The notes under the pieces were generated by a model, which saw only the letters and a program-made list of their open reading frames with translations, did no database searches and was not told where the DNA came from. The position numbers and the translations under genes were made by a program. Below, piece by piece: positions 8,260 to 17,419 of a stretch of DNA of 34,739 bases; the stretch's first letter is position 1, and each line of letters starts with the position of its first letter. The DNA is from Deferribacteraceae bacterium (GTDB taxonomy: Bacteria > Chrysiogenota > Deferribacteres > Deferribacterales > JAISNW01). The stretch covers positions 1-34,739 of the forward strand of contig JAIRQX010000083.1 in the NCBI GenBank assembly GCA_031256375.1, read 5' to 3'.

Positions 8260-8928
8260 CTATATATGCTCGTTACTTATGGAAAATTCGGTATTTACAA
8301 AATTACGAAGCGCAACAAACGCTCTTTTTGTATCCCACTCCTGAGCGTCCCTTGCCCCGCAGTAGTTTGATACCGCACGCACCTGAGCTGTTTTTATCCC
8401 AAAAGATGCCGCTGCCAAAGCAAATGCCGCACCCTCCATGGATTCTATGGATGCCCCTGTTTTATTGCGGTAAAGTTGCGCTAACTGATTTGTTCCTGAA
8501 ATTAAAGACACTGTATTGGCGTCACATACCGGTAAGCTATAAGAGGCGGAGCAACAACAGACCTTATTACCCTCGCATACAGGGAAACCCAACTCATCCG
8601 TGCTTTTTATAGTATTTTCAGTCAGCAGGGCATCATCCGCAAAAAAATCGTCTCTAACCATAACTACATCGCCTACGGAAAGCCCGGATTCCCTGTAAGC
8701 GCCGGCAATACCTATAAGAAGCGGCAAACTGCCGTTTAACAAATCTTTGCAAAGATATTTCGTCAGGGTAATTGCCGCATTGACCTTGCCAATCCCTGTT
8801 ATTGCGACGGTATGCGGAACGTCTTTAAGATAAATAAAACCATCGGTCTCAATAAAGCGCTCGGATCTAAAAATAGATGACGCTTCTTTCTTGGTTGGAA
8901 CAAAGAATATATATTTCTGATTATCCAT
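8260..8928 (-). CDS. mqnB: Futalosine hydrolase (menaquinone biosynthesis)
   Basis: MqnB removes hypoxanthine from futalosine in the futalosine route to menaquinone. The 222-residue product is a PNP/UDP family nucleosidase: FFVPTKKEASSIF at the start, GIGKVNAAITLTKYL near residue 50, LIGIAGAYRESGLSVGDVV near 75, and the ribose-binding SMEGAAFALAAASFGIKTAQVRAVSN block near 165-190. These match MqnB better than MTA/SAH nucleosidase. The ATG at 8928 begins where homology begins. An upstream extension to 8997 would translate a dispersed repeat and was rejected. The start has no clear ribosome site and an extended -10 lies only 8 bp upstream. The specificity call is by family resemblance. Confidence 0.82.
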   Translation of the reverse strand: MDNQKYIFFVPTKKEASSIFRSERFIETDGFIYLKDVPHTVAITGIGKVNAAITLTKYLCKDLLNGSLPLLIGIAGAYRESGLSVGDVVMVRDDFFADDALLTENTIKSTDELGFPVCEGNKVCCCSASYSLPVCDANTVSLISGTNQLAQLYRNKTGASIESMEGAAFALAAASFGIKTAQVRAVSNYCGARDAQEWDTKRAFVALRNFVNTEFSISNEHI

Positions 8929-8935
8929 TTTGAGG

Positions 8936-8944
8936 ATTATAGCA
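8936..8944 (-). promoter_or_regulatory. Extended -10 promoter element of mqnB
   Basis: The minus strand reads TGCTATAAT, a perfect extended -10, with no convincing -35. Transcription would start at about 8929, next to the ATG at 8928, which predicts a leaderless message. The element lies in a segment shared with the repeat at 26826-26856. Confidence 0.5.
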
Positions 8945-8990
8945 GTTCCACTTGTCTTTGCGAGGAACGCAGTGACGAAGCAATCCAGAA
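8937..8990. repeat. Dispersed palindromic-type repeat upstream of mqnB
   Basis: The block TTGCGAGGAACGCAGTGACG followed by AAGCAATCC (8958-8986) resembles a class of short intergenic repeats seen in many bacterial genomes, with TTGC and GCAA at its ends able to pair. The neighbouring TTATAGCAGTTCC (8937-8949) and TTGCGAGGAAC (8958-8968) both recur at 26826-26849. It fills most of the gap between nrdJ and mqnB. Confidence 0.6.
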
Positions 8991-9045
8991 TAAACAACCA
9001 TTATTGCCGCGCCTTCCGAATCGCAAGCCATTCTGTCCGCCAATT

Positions 9046-11349
9046 TTAGCTGCAATGAGAATAGCCGCATGAATAACACATATTACACCCCTCAATATAC
9101 TCTATAGGTCCTTCGCATTCGGGGCAGGCGCCGATGTTTACCTTTTTTTTCCCTGCTATGGCGCTCTTTTTTTCGTACTCCTCTATAAAGGTTTCAACGC
9201 TGAGTGGTTTTGTGACTATTGTTGTAAACTCTATCGGTGTGGATATGGCTCTTTCTAGCGCTCTTGCCGCAGCATCCGCGCATGACATCACAGCATTTGG
9301 TCCAAACCCGCTCTTTTTATGGCAGGATATAGATTTAAGCTGTCGTATAATAAGTTCCGGTTCACTGCCGGAACGTAAAGCCAGCGATATAAGCCTTCCT
9401 ATCGCTTCACTTTGGCTCTGGGCGCATCCACCGGCTTTCCCTATATGAATGAATACTTCAAAAATTCTCCCCTTTTCGTCCTGATTGATAGTGACATACA
9501 TTTTGCCGCAGCCGGTAACCATTTCTATTGTTTTTCCTATAAGCATATCGGGGCGCGGACGCGGAGCATAACTCTCCGTGAGTAACGGTACCGCGGCGCC
9601 CGCATTGGCAGTCTCACTCCCCTTAATGCCTACGTTTATCACCTGTCCCGACCGACTGCCGTCGCGGTAAATTGTAACCCCCTTGCATCCCTGCTCGTAA
9701 GATAAATCATACACCGAGCGTACATCGTCAACTGTCGCATTCTCGCTGAAGTTGACAGTCTTGCTGACTGCGTTATCGGTGTATTTCTGGAAAGCCGCCT
9801 GCATTTTCACATGCCATTCAGGAGTTATTTCGTGGGCGGTTACAAAGATGTCTTTCCATCTGGCGGGTACATCATCGCTGTCACTGATACAACCGTTTTC
9901 CGCGATTGCATTGAGCAGCTTTTCCGAATAAAACCCTTCCCGTTTTGAAACATTAAGAAAAAGCGGATTTACCTCTGTCAGTTTGTTGTTATCCATTACG
10001 TTGCGGTAAAACGCCAGTGCAAAAAAAGGTTCAATGCCGCTGGAAGCTCCGCCTATAATGCTTATGGTACCTGTGGGCGCTATGGTGGTAATCGTAGCGT
10101 TACGCATATTCTTAAACCCTAATTCAGGGTAAACGCTGGCGTCAAAACCGGGGAAGTTGCCACGTTTTACCGCCAGTTCCGCAGATGCTAGACGCCCCTC
10201 ATCACGGATAAATTGCATAATTTTTTCCGCAAAAGAGGCAGCTTTACCGGAATTATACGGAATCTCCAGCATAACCAGCATATCTGCCCAACCCATGACG
10301 CCAAGACCTATTTTACGGTTCTTTCTGGTCATGCTCTCAATTTCGGGAATAGGGTAATTATTCATCTCAATTACATTATCAAGGAAACGGACAGCTGTAC
10401 GCACTGTTTTGCGAAGTTTATCCCAGTCAGCATCGCGCCCTTTCACGAAGTTGGCAAGATTTACAGATCCGAGGTTGCATGATTCATAAGGCAGCAGAGG
10501 CTGTTCGCCGCACGGGTTTGTACTTTCAATCTCCCCTTCCGCCGGAGTGGGATTATCCCTGTTTATGCGGTCAAGGAAGATAATCCCCGGATCTCCACCT
10601 TCCCACGCAAGCTGCACCATCTCGTTATATACCTTTGCCGCGCTAATCGATGACGTTTTTGCTTTGTTTTTTGGATTGTAAAGATTATACTCTCTATTAT
10701 CCTTAACAGCTTTCATAAACTCTTCAGTTATACCCACGGATATGTTGAAGTTGGTAAGTTTGGATTTATCTTTCTTTGAGTGAATAAAGTCCATGATATC
10801 AGGGTGATCAACGCGCAGTATCCCCATATTGGCGCCTCTGCGGGCCCCCCCCTGTTTAATTGTTTCCGTTGCCGCGTCAAATACGCTCATAAAGGAAACA
10901 GGACCGGAAGATACGCCTTTTGTTGTTTTTACAACATCATCTTTGGGACGCAGACGGGAAAATGAAAATCCTGTGCCGCCGCCGGATTTATGAATCATAG
11001 CAGTATATTTTACAGCGTTAAATATCCCGTCCAGAGAATCTTCAACCGGCAGTACAAAACACGCGGAAAGCTGCTGAAGCTCACTGCCTGCGTTCATAAG
11101 GGTTGGAGAATTGGGCAAAAAATTCATCTCCGTCATTTCGTTATAAAAATCTTCCGCATATTTAGCGGCATCAGCATTAGGATCAAAGATTTTTTCAGCC
11201 AGCGCAATATTTTCCGCTACTCTGATAAAAAGTTCTTTAGGCGTCTCTCTGATCATTCCTGAGTCATCTTTCAGTAAATAACGTTTCTGTAATACTGTCG
11301 AGGCGTTGGGATTTAACGCTGGCTCTTTGGTAAAACGGTTCCGGCTCAT
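9046..11349 (-). CDS. nrdJ: Adenosylcobalamin-dependent ribonucleotide reductase (class II)
   Basis: This enzyme reduces ribonucleotides to deoxyribonucleotides using adenosylcobalamin, with or without oxygen. From the ATG at 11349 (AAGGTG six bases upstream) it has 767 residues. Seen are the first redox cysteine (LSACFVLP, about residue 97), the NPCGEQPLLPYESCNLGSVNL core with the active-site Cys and Glu (about 278-298), the KIGLGVMGWADML segment, and PTGTISIIGG. A C-terminal extension ends in a CxxC...CxxC zinc-ribbon-like tail (CPEC...CYSC), typical of the NrdJ/NrdZ type. A GTG three codons upstream is a less likely start. No nrdA, nrdB or nrdD is present here. Confidence 0.95.
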   Translation of the reverse strand: MSRNRFTKEPALNPNASTVLQKRYLLKDDSGMIRETPKELFIRVAENIALAEKIFDPNADAAKYAEDFYNEMTEMNFLPNSPTLMNAGSELQQLSACFVLPVEDSLDGIFNAVKYTAMIHKSGGGTGFSFSRLRPKDDVVKTTKGVSSGPVSFMSVFDAATETIKQGGARRGANMGILRVDHPDIMDFIHSKKDKSKLTNFNISVGITEEFMKAVKDNREYNLYNPKNKAKTSSISAAKVYNEMVQLAWEGGDPGIIFLDRINRDNPTPAEGEIESTNPCGEQPLLPYESCNLGSVNLANFVKGRDADWDKLRKTVRTAVRFLDNVIEMNNYPIPEIESMTRKNRKIGLGVMGWADMLVMLEIPYNSGKAASFAEKIMQFIRDEGRLASAELAVKRGNFPGFDASVYPELGFKNMRNATITTIAPTGTISIIGGASSGIEPFFALAFYRNVMDNNKLTEVNPLFLNVSKREGFYSEKLLNAIAENGCISDSDDVPARWKDIFVTAHEITPEWHVKMQAAFQKYTDNAVSKTVNFSENATVDDVRSVYDLSYEQGCKGVTIYRDGSRSGQVINVGIKGSETANAGAAVPLLTESYAPRPRPDMLIGKTIEMVTGCGKMYVTINQDEKGRIFEVFIHIGKAGGCAQSQSEAIGRLISLALRSGSEPELIIRQLKSISCHKKSGFGPNAVMSCADAAARALERAISTPIEFTTIVTKPLSVETFIEEYEKKSAIAGKKKVNIGACPECEGPIEYIEGCNMCYSCGYSHCS

Positions 11350-11372
11350 CAATTTCACCTTTAAATAGTAAC

Positions 11373-11392
11373 GGCGGCTTGTGTCAGCCGCC
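11373..11392 (-). promoter_or_regulatory. Hairpin in the nrdJ 5' leader
   Basis: GGCGGCT (11373-11379) and AGCCGCC (11386-11392) form a perfect 7-bp GC-rich stem with a 6-base loop. It lies between the predicted nrdJ transcription start (about 11423) and the ribosome site (about 11356-11361). It could modulate stability or translation. It does not resemble a cobalamin riboswitch, which would be far larger, and no NrdR box was seen. Confidence 0.5.
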
Positions 11393-11429
11393 TATATAAA
11401 ATATAAATATAGTTATTTCTGCAAAAAAT

Positions 11430-11458
11430 ATAATAGCATATCCTAAAATTTTAGACAA
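11430..11458 (-). promoter_or_regulatory. Sigma-70 promoter of nrdJ
   Basis: On the minus strand TTGTCT (11453-11458) and TATTAT (11430-11435) are 17 bp apart, with TGC just before the -10. This predicts a start near 11423 and a leader of about 75 nt. Confidence 0.6.
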
Positions 11459-11474
11459 CTTTTTAATCGCATTA

Positions 11475-11501
11475 CATTGCTCTCAAAAAAGGGGACGCGA
11501 G
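11475..11501. repeat. Copy 2 of the dispersed ATTGCTCTC...ACGCGAG motif
   Basis: This copy reads ATTGCTCTCAAAAAA, then GGGG, then ACGCGAGC, matching the unit at 88-118. GCTCTC and GCGAGC can pair with one mismatch. It lies in the nrdJ-carB divergent region, upstream of both promoters. Confidence 0.4.
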
Positions 11502-11512
11502 CAAATTGCATA

Positions 11513-11541
11513 TTGCGTAGAAATTTCTTACTATCTATAAT
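11513..11541 (+). promoter_or_regulatory. Sigma-70 promoter of carB
   Basis: TTGCGT (11513-11518) and a perfect TATAAT (11536-11541) are separated by 17 bp. Transcription would begin near 11548, leaving a leader of about 20 nt that contains AAGAGG (11555-11560), well placed for the GTG at 11569. Confidence 0.7.
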
Positions 11542-11568
11542 GTTAAAAAATATTAAGAGGTAATGGTT

Positions 11569-14500
11569 GTGCCCAAAAGGGAAGATATAAAAAAGATTCT
11601 TATCATCGGTTCCGGTCCTATTGTTATTGGTCAGGCGTGTGAGTTTGACTATTCAGGTACACAGGCATGCAAAGCGCTAAAAGAGTCCGGTTACAAGATC
11701 GTGCTTGTCAACTCTAATCCGGCAACCATTATGACCGACCCCGACATGGCTGATTCAACATACATTGAACCACTGAACATAAAAAGACTTGAGGAGATTA
11801 TCTCAAGAGAACTACCTGACGCGCTTCTGCCAAACCTTGGCGGACAAACTGGATTAAACCTCACTATAGGACTTCATAAAGCAGGGATATTAAAAAAATA
11901 TAATGTTGAAGTTATCGGCATCACACTGGACGCCATTGAAAAAGGGGAAGACAGGATCATATTCAAGGAGACCATGAAAAGCGCCGGCGTTGAAACCGCG
12001 CGCAGCGTACCCGCTTACACTATTGACGAAGCTGAAAAAATAGCCGCGGAAATGGGTTATCCTGTAGTAATACGCCCTGCCTACACTCTCGGAGGCACAG
12101 GCGGCGGTATTGTTTACAACTCTGAAGAGCTGCGCGCTGTAGTGGCGCGGGGTCTCAGTTTCAGCATGATCCATCAGGTTCTGGTAGAGGAATGCGTCAT
12201 CGGCTGGGAAGAACTGGAACTTGAAATAGTACGTGACGCAAAAGACCAAATTGTTACCGTCTGTTTCATAGAAAATATTGATCCTATGGGGGTACATACA
12301 GGTGATTCCATCTGCGTTGCCCCGATGTTAACCATTGACAAACCCACTCAGGAACGCCTCCAAATACACGCATATAATATTGCCCGCGCTGTAGGCGTTA
12401 TAGGAGGAGCAAATGTACAGTTTGCGCACGATCCCAAAACCGGCAGAATAGTAATAATAGAGATAAACCCGCGCACATCGCGTTCATCCGCTTTGGCATC
12501 AAAAGCGACCGGTTTCCCGATCGCTTATGTTTCCGCTAAATTGGCTGTCGGTTATACCCTTGACGAACTGCCTTATTATAAATGCGGCTCCCTTGACAAA
12601 TATACGCCGTCCGGCGGACATATAGCGCTCAAGTTTGCCCGCTGGGCTTTTGAAAAGTTCAAAGGGGAGAAAGATATACTAGGCACACAAATGAAAGCAG
12701 TAGGCGAAGTGCTTTCCATAGGCAATACATTTAAAGAATCTTTCATGAAAGCGATCCGGTCCCTTGAAAACGGCAGATTCGGACTCGGCATAGCATTATA
12801 CCGCCAAAAAACCAAAGAGGAACTTTCAGCGCTTTTGTGGAACCCGTCCAGCGAACGTATGTGGATTATATACGAGGCTATGCGCAAAGGGCTTACTGTT
12901 AAAGAAATACACAAATTGACATTGATAAAAGAGTGGTTTCTTGAGGAAATATGGCAAATTATGGAATTGGAAGAGATACTTTCCCGCTACAGTATAAGCA
13001 ACCTGCCGGATGAATTACTGCTAAAGGCTAAACAGTATGGGTTTGCCGATAAGTATCTGGGCGATTTGCTGAAAGTTTCCGAAAGCGCTATCCGTATGAA
13101 AAGGGAAAAGAAAAGCTACCTCCCAGTATATGGATTTGTGCCGGTCAGCGGCACAAATCCGGATAAAAACGGATCTGTGCCGGAATATTACTACTCAAGC
13201 TATAATAAGGGCAGCGCTGTATGGGGCGCGCACAAAAGAACCAAAGAGGTGGTAATGGTTTTAGGAGGCGGTCCGAACAGGATCGGACAGGGGATAGAGT
13301 TTGACTATTGCTGTGTACACGCCTCTGTTGCTATGCATAATGCCGGATATGAAACAGTTATGATAAACTGTAATCCGGAAACGGTATCCACTGATTACGA
13401 TACATCTGACAGGCTATATTTTGAACCGCTTACTGTAGAGGATGTTTATGAAGTTTACCGCAGGGAAAACCCGATTGGGGCAATAGTACAGTTCGGAGGG
13501 CAGACCCCCCTTAATATCGCTCACAAACTTGAAGAAGCAGGGTTGAATATTTTGGGCACAAAACCATCCGTCATAGCGACAGCCGAAGACCGAGACCTTT
13601 TTAAACGCATGATGGAATATCTAAATATAAAGATGCCTGAATCCGGCATGGCATTTGCGGAAAGTGAAGCGCTTAGCGTGGCGGGAGATATAGGCTACCC
13701 TGTTATGGTGCGCCCGTCTTACGTTTTAGGAGGACGAGGCATGCAAATTGTTTATGACGATGACGGATTGCGTAAATATATCAGTGAAGCTACGGATCTG
13801 ACGCCGGAGCGACCGGCGCTGATTGACAAGTTCCTGTCTCACGCTTTGGAGTGTGAAGCTGACGCACTATGCGACGGTAAAGACGTTTTTATTCCCACAA
13901 TAATGGAACATATTGAAGAGGCTGGGGTACACTCCGGTGATTCCGCGGCTATAATCCCTCCAGTACTGATTACAGAAAAACAGCAGGCGGAGATATATGA
14001 CTATATGCGCCGCATCGCTTTAGAGCTTAATGTAACAGGGCTTATAAACGTACAGTTCGCTATTTCAGGGGACATAATTTATGTATTGGAGGCAAATCCC
14101 AGAGCATCGCGCACAATACCGCTGGTATCAAAAGTCTGCGGTATTCAGATAGCGAAGATTGCAACCCTACTCATGGCAGGCAAATCACTGTCAGATTTTA
14201 ATTTGAAAACAGTCAAACCGCCGTTTTACGCAGTAAAAGAAGCGGTGCTGCCGTTTGATAAATTTACCGATACAGACCCTTTGCTTGGACCTGAGATGAA
14301 ATCAACGGGTGAAGTTATGGGAATAGCCCCCACACTGGAACTTGCAGTTTTTAAAGCCGTGGAAGCGGTTGGTCAGCCGCTGCCTACATCCGGCAAGGTA
14401 CTTATTTCACTGGACAAAAAAGACTCCGTTGCATTAAAGATCGCTAACGGTTATGTCGAAGCCGGTTTTGAAATATATGCCACGTCAGGAACCCACAAAT

Positions 14501-14790
14501 TCCTGAAAGAAAACGGAGTAAATACAAATTTTGTATATAAAGAGGGGGAAGGCAGACCGAATATATCCGATCTGCTTATCAACAACAAACTTTCGCTTAT
14601 CGTAAATACACCCGGGGGGAAAAAAAGTAAAATTGACGGCATTACACTGCGAATGACAGCAATCCGGTATAATATACCGTATGTAACCACTTTGTCCGGC
14701 GCGCTTGCGGGGATAAACGGGATTATAGCAGCCAAAAAGGGGGGAACGGGACCAAAATCGCTACAAGAATATCAAAAAATGCTGAAATAA
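11569..14790 (+). CDS. carB: Carbamoyl-phosphate synthase large subunit
   Basis: CarB makes carbamoyl phosphate from bicarbonate, ammonia (from the CarA glutaminase) and two ATP, feeding pyrimidine and arginine synthesis. The 1073-residue product has two homologous ATP-grasp halves: GSGPIVIGQACEFDYSGTQA near the start and GGGPNRIGQGIEFDYCC near residue 560, with paired NPRTSRS and NPRASRT metal-site loops. A C-terminal MGS-like allosteric domain (VLISLDKKDSVALKIANGY) completes it. The GTG at 11569 gives the canonical MPKREDIKKILIIG start and an AAGAGG site eight bases upstream. An ATG two codons earlier is too close to that site. carA is not in the window. Confidence 0.97.
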   Translation: MPKREDIKKILIIGSGPIVIGQACEFDYSGTQACKALKESGYKIVLVNSNPATIMTDPDMADSTYIEPLNIKRLEEIISRELPDALLPNLGGQTGLNLTIGLHKAGILKKYNVEVIGITLDAIEKGEDRIIFKETMKSAGVETARSVPAYTIDEAEKIAAEMGYPVVIRPAYTLGGTGGGIVYNSEELRAVVARGLSFSMIHQVLVEECVIGWEELELEIVRDAKDQIVTVCFIENIDPMGVHTGDSICVAPMLTIDKPTQERLQIHAYNIARAVGVIGGANVQFAHDPKTGRIVIIEINPRTSRSSALASKATGFPIAYVSAKLAVGYTLDELPYYKCGSLDKYTPSGGHIALKFARWAFEKFKGEKDILGTQMKAVGEVLSIGNTFKESFMKAIRSLENGRFGLGIALYRQKTKEELSALLWNPSSERMWIIYEAMRKGLTVKEIHKLTLIKEWFLEEIWQIMELEEILSRYSISNLPDELLLKAKQYGFADKYLGDLLKVSESAIRMKREKKSYLPVYGFVPVSGTNPDKNGSVPEYYYSSYNKGSAVWGAHKRTKEVVMVLGGGPNRIGQGIEFDYCCVHASVAMHNAGYETVMINCNPETVSTDYDTSDRLYFEPLTVEDVYEVYRRENPIGAIVQFGGQTPLNIAHKLEEAGLNILGTKPSVIATAEDRDLFKRMMEYLNIKMPESGMAFAESEALSVAGDIGYPVMVRPSYVLGGRGMQIVYDDDGLRKYISEATDLTPERPALIDKFLSHALECEADALCDGKDVFIPTIMEHIEEAGVHSGDSAAIIPPVLITEKQQAEIYDYMRRIALELNVTGLINVQFAISGDIIYVLEANPRASRTIPLVSKVCGIQIAKIATLLMAGKSLSDFNLKTVKPPFYAVKEAVLPFDKFTDTDPLLGPEMKSTGEVMGIAPTLELAVFKAVEAVGQPLPTSGKVLISLDKKDSVALKIANGYVEAGFEIYATSGTHKFLKENGVNTNFVYKEGEGRPNISDLLINNKLSLIVNTPGGKKSKIDGITLRMTAIRYNIPYVTTLSGALAGINGIIAAKKGGTGPKSLQEYQKMLK

Positions 14791-14811
14791 TAAATATTCT
14801 GAGGGGTATGA

Positions 14812-15364
14812 ATGAAAAAACTTGTTTTATTTTTTTTACTGTCACTTTATGACAGGTATCGTTGCGTGTAGTGAGTTTTCAAAACCTAATAAGGTTGTCG
14901 CCGCATTTTTTCAAAATCTGAAACAGGCTGATTATGAAAAAGCGCATACTTTTCTTAACGCGCCTGTGTTTGATGACATAAATACATTGTTAGATGGATA
15001 TTTTAGCACCTTTGAGATTGCCGATATAAAGGTGACCAATCAGACGGGCGCCACCGCTATAGTCAGCGCAGACATAATGGCTGTTGATTTTTTACAGACA
15101 ATTCAGGGTTTTATTATGACTATGCCGGAAACGCTTGAAGATGAAGGCTTGTCTGCTGATGATATAACGGATGATGCGTTAAACGCATTAATCTTAAGAG
15201 AGATCCAGTCTCCGTATGCCTTGAAAAAAACCAGAACAGTTATACTGAATTTAAACAAAACTGAAGGTAAATGGCTGATAGAAGCTGACAAGTCACTGAA
15301 CGCCGCATTGTTTCTTCTTGAATACAACAAAGAAAGTGATAATAAAGACGGAGAGACCGAATGA
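14812..15364 (+). pseudogene. Lipoprotein with frameshifted signal peptide
   Basis: The ATG at 14812 (GAGGGG upstream) opens MKKLVLFFLLSL and then runs into a stop after an extra base, near TCACTTTATG at 14842-14851. Dropping one T there gives MKKLVLFFLLSLMTGIVAC, a perfect lipoprotein signal with lipobox IVAC, joined to the remaining 170 residues, which are open to 15364. The mature part (FFQNLKQADYEKAHTFL...VTNQTGATAIVSADI...GKWLIEADKSL) resembles small NTF2/DUF4878-type lipoproteins. No usable alternative start makes a signal peptide. A sequencing error would give the same picture, but the next gene is also broken. The stop overlaps the next ATG (ATGA). Confidence 0.75.
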
Positions 15365-16239
15365 AAAAGACCGTTCTTGTCTTAATGCTTATAATACTTG
15401 CCGCATCTGTTTCAGCGCAGAAAACAAAAGGGGATGGAACCGGCGTAAAAAACAGTTCAATAACTGTATAAGGGATAGGTTACGGTCCCACAAAAGATGA
15501 AGCGCTAAATGATGCGTATATCAATGTTGTACAGCAAGCTGTTGGCGTTTTAGTGGACACTACGATGCATATAAAAGGGGGAGAGTTAATTGAGGAACAA
15601 ATATTAACTAAATCCGTAGGCTATATAACCTCCTCAGAGATAATAGTCGGTTTTGATGAAAAAACGGGGATGATAAAAATACGCGCCGTTATCAGTAAAA
15701 ATGCCGTTCAGGCGGATGCGGTGGTACTGAAGAATATAGATAACAGCTCAAAAATGTACACATTCAATCATGAAGGGGAAAAAGCTCTGAATGTGATAGA
15801 TAACCTGTTTTCAAATATTAAAGTTATGAATCTGATTAACGAATTTCAAATCCTGTTTTTGAATGGCGATAGTCAGGTTATTGATAATACGCAACGGATT
15901 TTTTCGGACAACAATACCTATTTTGTACTGGGGAAAGACCGTATGATTACCCCTGATTTTAGAGGGATGAACAGTTATAATTATAACGGAAATATTGATA
16001 TGGACCATCTGAAAGATTTTTCCGCTTTAAATATAGTTAAATATTCGCCCACTGTAGAATCGTATATAGATGCCGCAAATCAGGGGGATATCACTGCCCG
16101 GTGCAATTTGGGTTAAATGCACAGATTGGGTTTGGGCGTGCCAAAAGATTATGCAAAAGCGGCGGAATGGTATATAAAAGCCGCAAACAAGGGGTATGTC
16201 AATGCCCAGAACAATTTAAAAGCGCTGTATAATCAATGA
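15361..16239 (+). pseudogene. Secreted Sel1-repeat protein broken by two in-frame stops
   Basis: One frame runs from the ATG at 15361 to the TGA at 16237-16239 (292 codons) with two TAA codons, at 15469-15471 and 16114-16116. The N-terminus is a signal peptide (MKKTVLVLMLIILAASVSA). The first stop sits in ITV*GIGYGPTKDEAL, where a Glu (GAA) is expected in this type of N-terminal domain (compare LPP20/FlgT-N-like segments ending QQAVGVLVDT). The second sits inside a Sel1 repeat, ARCNLG*MHRLGLGVPKDY, where Tyr is expected. The tail AAEWYIKAANKGYVNAQ is a clear Sel1 repeat. Two independent nonsense changes of different expected residues argue for a pseudogene. The middle piece, 15553-16116, is still open. 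Confidence 0.85.
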
Positions 16240-16279
16240 CTTTGCAATTATTCAGGATTGGTTAATGGTATTATAGAGT

Positions 16280-16414
16280 ATGAGCGCTCTTAGAAAGATA
16301 CTTGACAATTACCGTAAAGTTTCGCAAATGGAGTACAGTATTTTCGGCTTCCAGCAAAATAAAGATTTACCTATTATAAAATCTTTGCTATTAATAATAC
16401 AATGCAAATTATAG
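16280..16414 (+). CDS. Possible 44-residue protein of unknown function
   Basis: A short frame, [20 protein letters not shown] onwards, runs from the ATG at 16280 to a TAG at 16412-16414 that overlaps the mdh ribosome site. An extended -10 (TGGTATTAT, 16266-16274) lies just upstream, but there is no good ribosome site. It may be a leader peptide, a remnant of a longer gene, or chance. I do not recognise it. Confidence 0.22.
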   Translation: MSALRKILDNYRKVSQMEYSIFGFQQNKDLPIIKSLLLIIQCKL

Positions 16415-16424
16415 GAGGCAGCGT

Positions 16425-17396
16425 ATGAGTATTTCAGTACCGAAAATAGTTCTTGTTGGTGGCGGACAGATAGGCGGCGTTCTGGCGCAGCTTTGCGCGG
16501 TAAGGCGTTTGGGAGACATAGTTTTGTACGATGTTGTTCCGGATGCGCCTCAGGGAAAATCACTTGACATTGCTGAAGCGTCAGGGATTGACGGCTTTGA
16601 TTCAAAGGTTGCGGGTACTAATGATGTAAAGGATATGAAAGACGCGGATGTTGTTATTGTCACCGCCGGAGTTCCCCGTAAACCCGGTATGAGTCGTGAT
16701 GATCTTCTGACTATAAACGCAAAAATCATTCAAAGTGTCGGGGAAAACATCAAAACTTACGCTCCGAACTCTATAGTTATTGTAATTTCAAACCCTCTTG
16801 ACGCTATGGTTACTTTGATGCAGAAAACTACCGGATTTCCCGCTTCACGGGTTTTAGGACAGGCAGGGGTGCTTGATTCTTCACGTTTCGCTACATTTCT
16901 TGCATGGGAGCTGGGAGTTTCCGTTAAAGATATTAAAGCTCCCGTTTTGGGCGGTCATGGAGATACGATGGTTCCGCTTGTGCGTTACGCTAATATAAAC
17001 GGCGTACCTGTCATGGAACAGCTTGAACGCAAATATAAAAGCGCTGATAAGGCAAAAAGCGTTATGGAAGAGATAGTTAAACGCACCCGCGATGCGGGGG
17101 GAGAGATTGTAGCGCTCTTAAAAACCGGTTCCGCCTTTTATTCCCCTGCTTCCGCCGCTGTACAGATGCTTGAAGCTATCCTGCGGGATGAAAAAAGGAC
17201 TCTTCCGGTATGTGCAAAATTAAACGGTGAATTCGGCATAACCGGCTATTATGTAGGTATTCTGGCTACTCTCGGCAAATCAGGCGTGGAGAAGGTTATG
17301 GAGATGCAGCTTAATGCTGAGGAGCAGGCTATGTTTGACAGCTCTGTTTCCGCTGTTAAAAAACTTGTAGAAGATATGGGCAGACTGGGTTTCTAA
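16425..17396 (+). CDS. mdh: Malate dehydrogenase (LDH-like type)
   Basis: This enzyme interconverts malate and oxaloacetate with NAD in the citric acid cycle. The 323-residue product starts [18 protein letters not shown], a Rossmann GGGQIGG loop, with an acidic residue after strand 2 (LYDVV) favouring NAD. Substrate-binding arginines lie in [14 protein letters not shown], followed by NPLDAMV, and the catalytic His is in [10 protein letters not shown]. The Arg-Lys-Pro-Gly-Met loop fits malate rather than lactate dehydrogenase. Length is normal for the LDH-like MDH group (310-325). AGGAGG lies seven bases before the ATG. The gene stands alone between decayed genes. Confidence 0.96.
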   Translation: MSISVPKIVLVGGGQIGGVLAQLCAVRRLGDIVLYDVVPDAPQGKSLDIAEASGIDGFDSKVAGTNDVKDMKDADVVIVTAGVPRKPGMSRDDLLTINAKIIQSVGENIKTYAPNSIVIVISNPLDAMVTLMQKTTGFPASRVLGQAGVLDSSRFATFLAWELGVSVKDIKAPVLGGHGDTMVPLVRYANINGVPVMEQLERKYKSADKAKSVMEEIVKRTRDAGGEIVALLKTGSAFYSPASAAVQMLEAILRDEKRTLPVCAKLNGEFGITGYYVGILATLGKSGVEKVMEMQLNAEEQAMFDSSVSAVKKLVEDMGRLGF

Positions 17397-17419
17397 AAAA
17401 TAAGCCAATAGCGATTCGT

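Noticed and set aside
8929-8997. A longer N-terminus of mqnB.
   Set aside because: The extra 23 residues come from a dispersed repeat and do not fit the family; homology starts at 8928.
15469-16116. TAA codons read as amino acids (stop-codon recoding).
   Set aside because: The two TAA codons replace different expected residues (Glu and Tyr), and several intact genes here end in TAA. Nonsense mutation is simpler.
16302-16307. TTGACA as the mdh -35.
   Set aside because: No reasonable -10 lies 16-18 bp downstream.
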